Positions 6,178-7,996 of a DNA stretch of 7,996 nucleotides are shown one piece after another; the stretch's first letter is position 1; each line of letters begins with the position of its first letter. Source of the stretch: Helicobacteraceae bacterium. GTDB taxonomy: Bacteria > Campylobacterota > Campylobacteria > Campylobacterales > Sulfurimonadaceae. The stretch lies in contig JAGXIA010000025.1 in the NCBI GenBank assembly GCA_024635885.1, positions 1 to 7,996 of the forward strand, read 5' to 3'. The notes under the pieces were generated by a model. The model saw only the letters and a list, made by a program, of their open reading frames with translations, did no database searches and was not told the DNA's origin. A program made the translations under genes and the position numbers.

Positions 6178-6729
6178 TTGCTAAACCTACCAAATGCACT
6201 GGCATCACTTCGTATTCTCATAGCACCTTTTATGTTTTGGATTATTTTAAATCCACAACTCTTTACAGATAATGGACTTCATATAACATGGAATTACTAT
6301 GCGGCATCACTTCTGTTTGTACTGGCATCTTCTACAGACTTCTTTGACGGCTATATAGCCAGAGAATGGAACCAGATGACTATGTTAGGAGCCATTTTAG
6401 ATCCATTGGCTGACAAGATGCTGACACTTGCTGCATTTTTAGGTCTGATGATGATAGGAGAAGCTTCCGCTTGGGCTATTTACATCATAATAGTTCGTGA
6501 GCTTTTTATAACAGGAATTCGAACTGTTGCAGTGAGTGAAGGTATTAGCGTAAAAGCTTCATGGGCGGGAAAAACAAAGACAGTTGCTCAGATGATAGCT
6601 ATTGGTTTTTTACTTATGCATTGGCCTTTAGGAGAAGAACTGCTTTGGCTCGCGGTTGCGCTTACCGTTTACTCAGGAGCAGAATATCTTTATGGGTTTA
6701 GAAATGCTCTACTCAAGGATAGTAAATAA
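6178..6729 (+). CDS. pgsA: CDP-diacylglycerol--glycerol-3-phosphate 3-phosphatidyltransferase
   Basis: It makes phosphatidylglycerol phosphate from CDP-diacylglycerol and glycerol-3-phosphate, the committed step to phosphatidylglycerol and cardiolipin, in the inner membrane. The 183-residue protein has the complete CDP-alcohol phosphotransferase motif: Asp54, Asp57-Gly58-xx-Ala61-Arg62, then eight residues, Gly71, Asp75 and Asp79 (DFFDGYIARE to LDPLADK). Several hydrophobic segments fit the usual six-helix bundle, and the N terminus LPNALASLRILIAPF is typical of PgsA. Initiation is at TTG, which usually gives lower output than ATG. It follows a 56-nt gap with a strong hairpin, and its TAA stop shares one base with the ATG of rseP (TAATG), so those two are translationally coupled. 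PgsA fits the motif better than phosphatidylserine synthase, which is larger. Confidence 0.94.
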   Translation: MLNLPNALASLRILIAPFMFWIILNPQLFTDNGLHITWNYYAASLLFVLASSTDFFDGYIAREWNQMTMLGAILDPLADKMLTLAAFLGLMMIGEASAWAIYIIIVRELFITGIRTVAVSEGISVKASWAGKTKTVAQMIAIGFLLMHWPLGEELLWLAVALTVYSGAEYLYGFRNALLKDSK

Positions 6730-7781
6730 TGAGTTGGTTAATCTCCCTTTTAGTTTTATCTGCACTTATCTTTTTTCACGAGCTTGGTCATTATGCAGCC
6801 GCAAGACTTATGGGTGTTTATGTAGAAGTCTTCAGTATTGGTTTTGGTAAAAAGCTTTTTTCATTCCGTGCATGGAATACTCAGTGGAGCATCTCTGCCA
6901 TACCATTGGGCGGCTATGTAAAAATGAAAGGTCAAGACGACAGTGACCCGACTAAAAAAAGTTATGATGAAGACAGCTATAATATAAAAACACCTATGCA
7001 AAAGATATTTATTCTTTTAGCCGGTCCAGCTGCAAACTTTGTTTTAGCCTTTATTTTATACTTTGCTATTGCTCTTGGCGGACCAAATATTCTCTCTCCT
7101 GTCATTGGAAATGTTGTTGAAGACTCACCTGCCCAAGTAGCAGGACTTCAAGAAAACGATACTGTTCTTTCTATCAACGGTTCAAAAATTTCCACATGGA
7201 AAGAGATGGCTGAGATTATTTCAAGTTCTGATGGCTCTTTAAATCTTGAAATACAAAGAGACGGTTTTATAGAGTTTAAAACTTTAACTCCAAAAATCAC
7301 TGAAACTACAAACTTATACAACGAGATTATAGAAAAAAAGATGATAGGTATAGGCAGTGCAGGTGTCTCTCATAAGTTAGAATTAAATCCTATGCAAACC
7401 TTATCTTATGCTAGTGAGCAGACTGTTTTTGCATCGACACTTATATTTACCGGTGTCAAAAAGCTTCTTTTTGGTGAAGTACCTGCAAAAGAACTGGGAG
7501 GTGTTATAAGCATAGTTAAAATTACTTCTGATGCTACTGCCGCCGGTTGGATGAGTGTTCTCTTTTTTGCTGCGCTTATCTCTGTGAACTTAGGAGTACT
7601 GAACTTACTTCCTATTCCTGCACTCGATGGAGGGCATATAATGTTTAACCTTTATGAGTTTATAACAAGACGTGAAGCCAGTGAAGCAGTAATCATTAAA
7701 CTGACTGTTGCCGGATGGGTAATTCTGTTCTCACTAATGGGGCTGGGACTCTATAACGATATATCAAGGTTGATGGGGTAA
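6729..7781 (+). CDS. rseP: RIP metalloprotease RseP (site-2 protease family, M50)
   Basis: This inner-membrane zinc protease cuts substrates within the bilayer. In E. coli, RseP cleaves the anti-sigma factor RseA and removes remnant signal peptides. The 350-residue protein begins with a membrane helix holding HELGH (17-21, His17, Glu18 and His21). It has the GFGKKLFSF segment, a second helix near 92-117, one PDZ domain (about 122-190, with VVEDSPAQVAGLQENDTVLSI), and the third zinc ligand in ALDGGH (Asp300) before the last helix. E. coli RseP has two PDZ domains and about 450 residues; the single-PDZ short form here is common in other phyla. No sigma-E/RseA partner is visible, so the substrate is unknown. 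The start overlaps the pgsA stop by one base, and a terminator-like hairpin follows about 60 bases after its stop. Confidence 0.94.
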   Translation: MSWLISLLVLSALIFFHELGHYAAARLMGVYVEVFSIGFGKKLFSFRAWNTQWSISAIPLGGYVKMKGQDDSDPTKKSYDEDSYNIKTPMQKIFILLAGPAANFVLAFILYFAIALGGPNILSPVIGNVVEDSPAQVAGLQENDTVLSINGSKISTWKEMAEIISSSDGSLNLEIQRDGFIEFKTLTPKITETTNLYNEIIEKKMIGIGSAGVSHKLELNPMQTLSYASEQTVFASTLIFTGVKKLLFGEVPAKELGGVISIVKITSDATAAGWMSVLFFAALISVNLGVLNLLPIPALDGGHIMFNLYEFITRREASEAVIIKLTVAGWVILFSLMGLGLYNDISRLMG

Positions 7782-7802
7782 TCTATATATAAAGAATTAC
7801 CC
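7776..7802 (+). other. Small hairpin spanning the rseP stop codon
   Basis: GGGTAAT (7776-7782) and ATTACCC (7796-7802) are a perfect 7-bp inverted repeat around a 13-nt AT-rich loop. The left arm includes the rseP TAA stop. It has no T-run and may be chance or a minor 3'-end structure. Confidence 0.3.
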
Positions 7803-7843
7803 ATAACTGCATCAAGGTGTGCTAAAACTTACCCGAGAGTATA

Positions 7844-7875
7844 GGATGACTTTTAAAAAGTCATCCCTTGATTTT
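7844..7875 (+). terminator. Intrinsic terminator-like hairpin after rseP, in the convergent gap
   Basis: GGATGACTTT (7844-7853) and AAAGTCATCC (7857-7866) form a perfect 10-bp stem with a 3-nt loop, followed by CTTGATTTT, a modest T-rich tail. It is well placed to end the rseP transcript. On the minus strand the bases after the stem (TATACTCTC) are not a T-run, so termination in that direction is less certain. The rest of the gap (7782-7891) shows no gene. Confidence 0.65.
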
Positions 7876-7891
7876 CATATGTAAAATAAGC

Positions 7892-7996
7892 TTAATGCCC
7901 TTGCATAGAAAGTTTTGGTGGAATAAAATCAATCATTTCAACCGTAATATTTTTTAATTCTGCATTCATTTGATAATTGTAAAGAAATTCTACAAC
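7892..7996 (-). CDS. C-terminal end of an unidentified protein (5' end beyond the window)
   Basis: Reading leftward from the window edge the frame is open for 34 codons and ends in TAA (7892-7894). The peptide runs VVEFLYNYQMNAELKN, then ITVEMIDFIPPKLSMQGH at the terminus. It has the look of real coding sequence: ordinary amino-acid mix, no rare runs, and a hairpin just downstream of its stop in the convergent gap. I do not recognise the family. The gene is on the strand opposite to rseP and converges with it, so it belongs to a different transcription unit. With only the tail visible, no function can be given. Confidence 0.55.
   Translation of the reverse strand, partial: VVEFLYNYQMNAELKNITVEMIDFIPPKLSMQGH

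Noticed and set aside
7894..7903. AATGCCCTTG, a possible third copy of the hairpin repeat
   Set aside because: Only ten bases match the repeat core. The arms that form the stem are absent, and the bases are explained as the C-terminal codons of the minus-strand gene.
1..7996. CRISPR array, transposase, prophage, toxin-antitoxin, tRNA or riboswitch
   Set aside because: Read on both strands, I found no regularly spaced repeats, terminal inverted repeats with a transposase, cloverleaf or known riboswitch core. All long frames are explained by core genes.

Overview
The window is AT-rich, densely coded chromosomal DNA that looks like a free-living Campylobacterota (Epsilonproteobacteria), most plausibly a Sulfurimonas/Sulfuricurvum-type organism. 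The reasons are codon and protein style and the gene run pyrD - M16 protease - dapA - short-chain dehydrogenase - pgsA, an order I remember from Helicobacter and Campylobacter genomes (from memory, not searched). Almost everything is core metabolism. There is no sign of a phage, insertion sequence, CRISPR array, toxin-antitoxin or defence system, and no tRNA or rRNA gene.

Layout. Positions 1-1389 (+): the 3' end of cysS (cysteinyl-tRNA synthetase), followed with no gap by a class I SAM-dependent methyltransferase of the RlmI/RlmK type. Positions 1442-2008 (-): a DJ-1/PfpI family protein, convergent with the methyltransferase and divergent from pyrD. Its short shared promoter region with pyrD contains a palindromic -10-like box. 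Positions 2085-6121 (+): a very tight four-gene run of pyrD (quinone-linked dihydroorotate dehydrogenase), a secreted M16 zinc protease, dapA (lysine/peptidoglycan precursor) and a FabL-like enoyl-ACP reductase/SDR, with gaps of 0-1 nt. After a 56-nt gap holding a strong hairpin come pgsA (TTG start, phosphatidylglycerol phosphate synthase) and rseP (intramembrane site-2 protease), which overlap by one base (to 7781). A convergent gap with a terminator-like hairpin (7844-7866) separates rseP from the 3' end of an unidentified minus-strand gene that runs off the right edge (7892-7996).

The genes of the main run share an envelope theme: pyrD feeds electrons to the membrane quinone pool, dapA supplies meso-diaminopimelate, the SDR probably acts on fatty acids, PgsA makes anionic phospholipid, and the M16 protease and RseP handle proteins in the envelope.

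The most unusual item is a small GC-rich hairpin repeat. One copy sits in frame inside the methyltransferase gene (about 661-699), where it appears to encode an extra peptide of about 13 residues. A diverged copy sits just after that gene (1403-1434). The two copies share an exact 15-mer, and they keep the same folded stem with the same bulged G and one compensatory base-pair change. This resembles the Rickettsia palindromic elements that insert into proteins, and is the best candidate here for something not commonly described.
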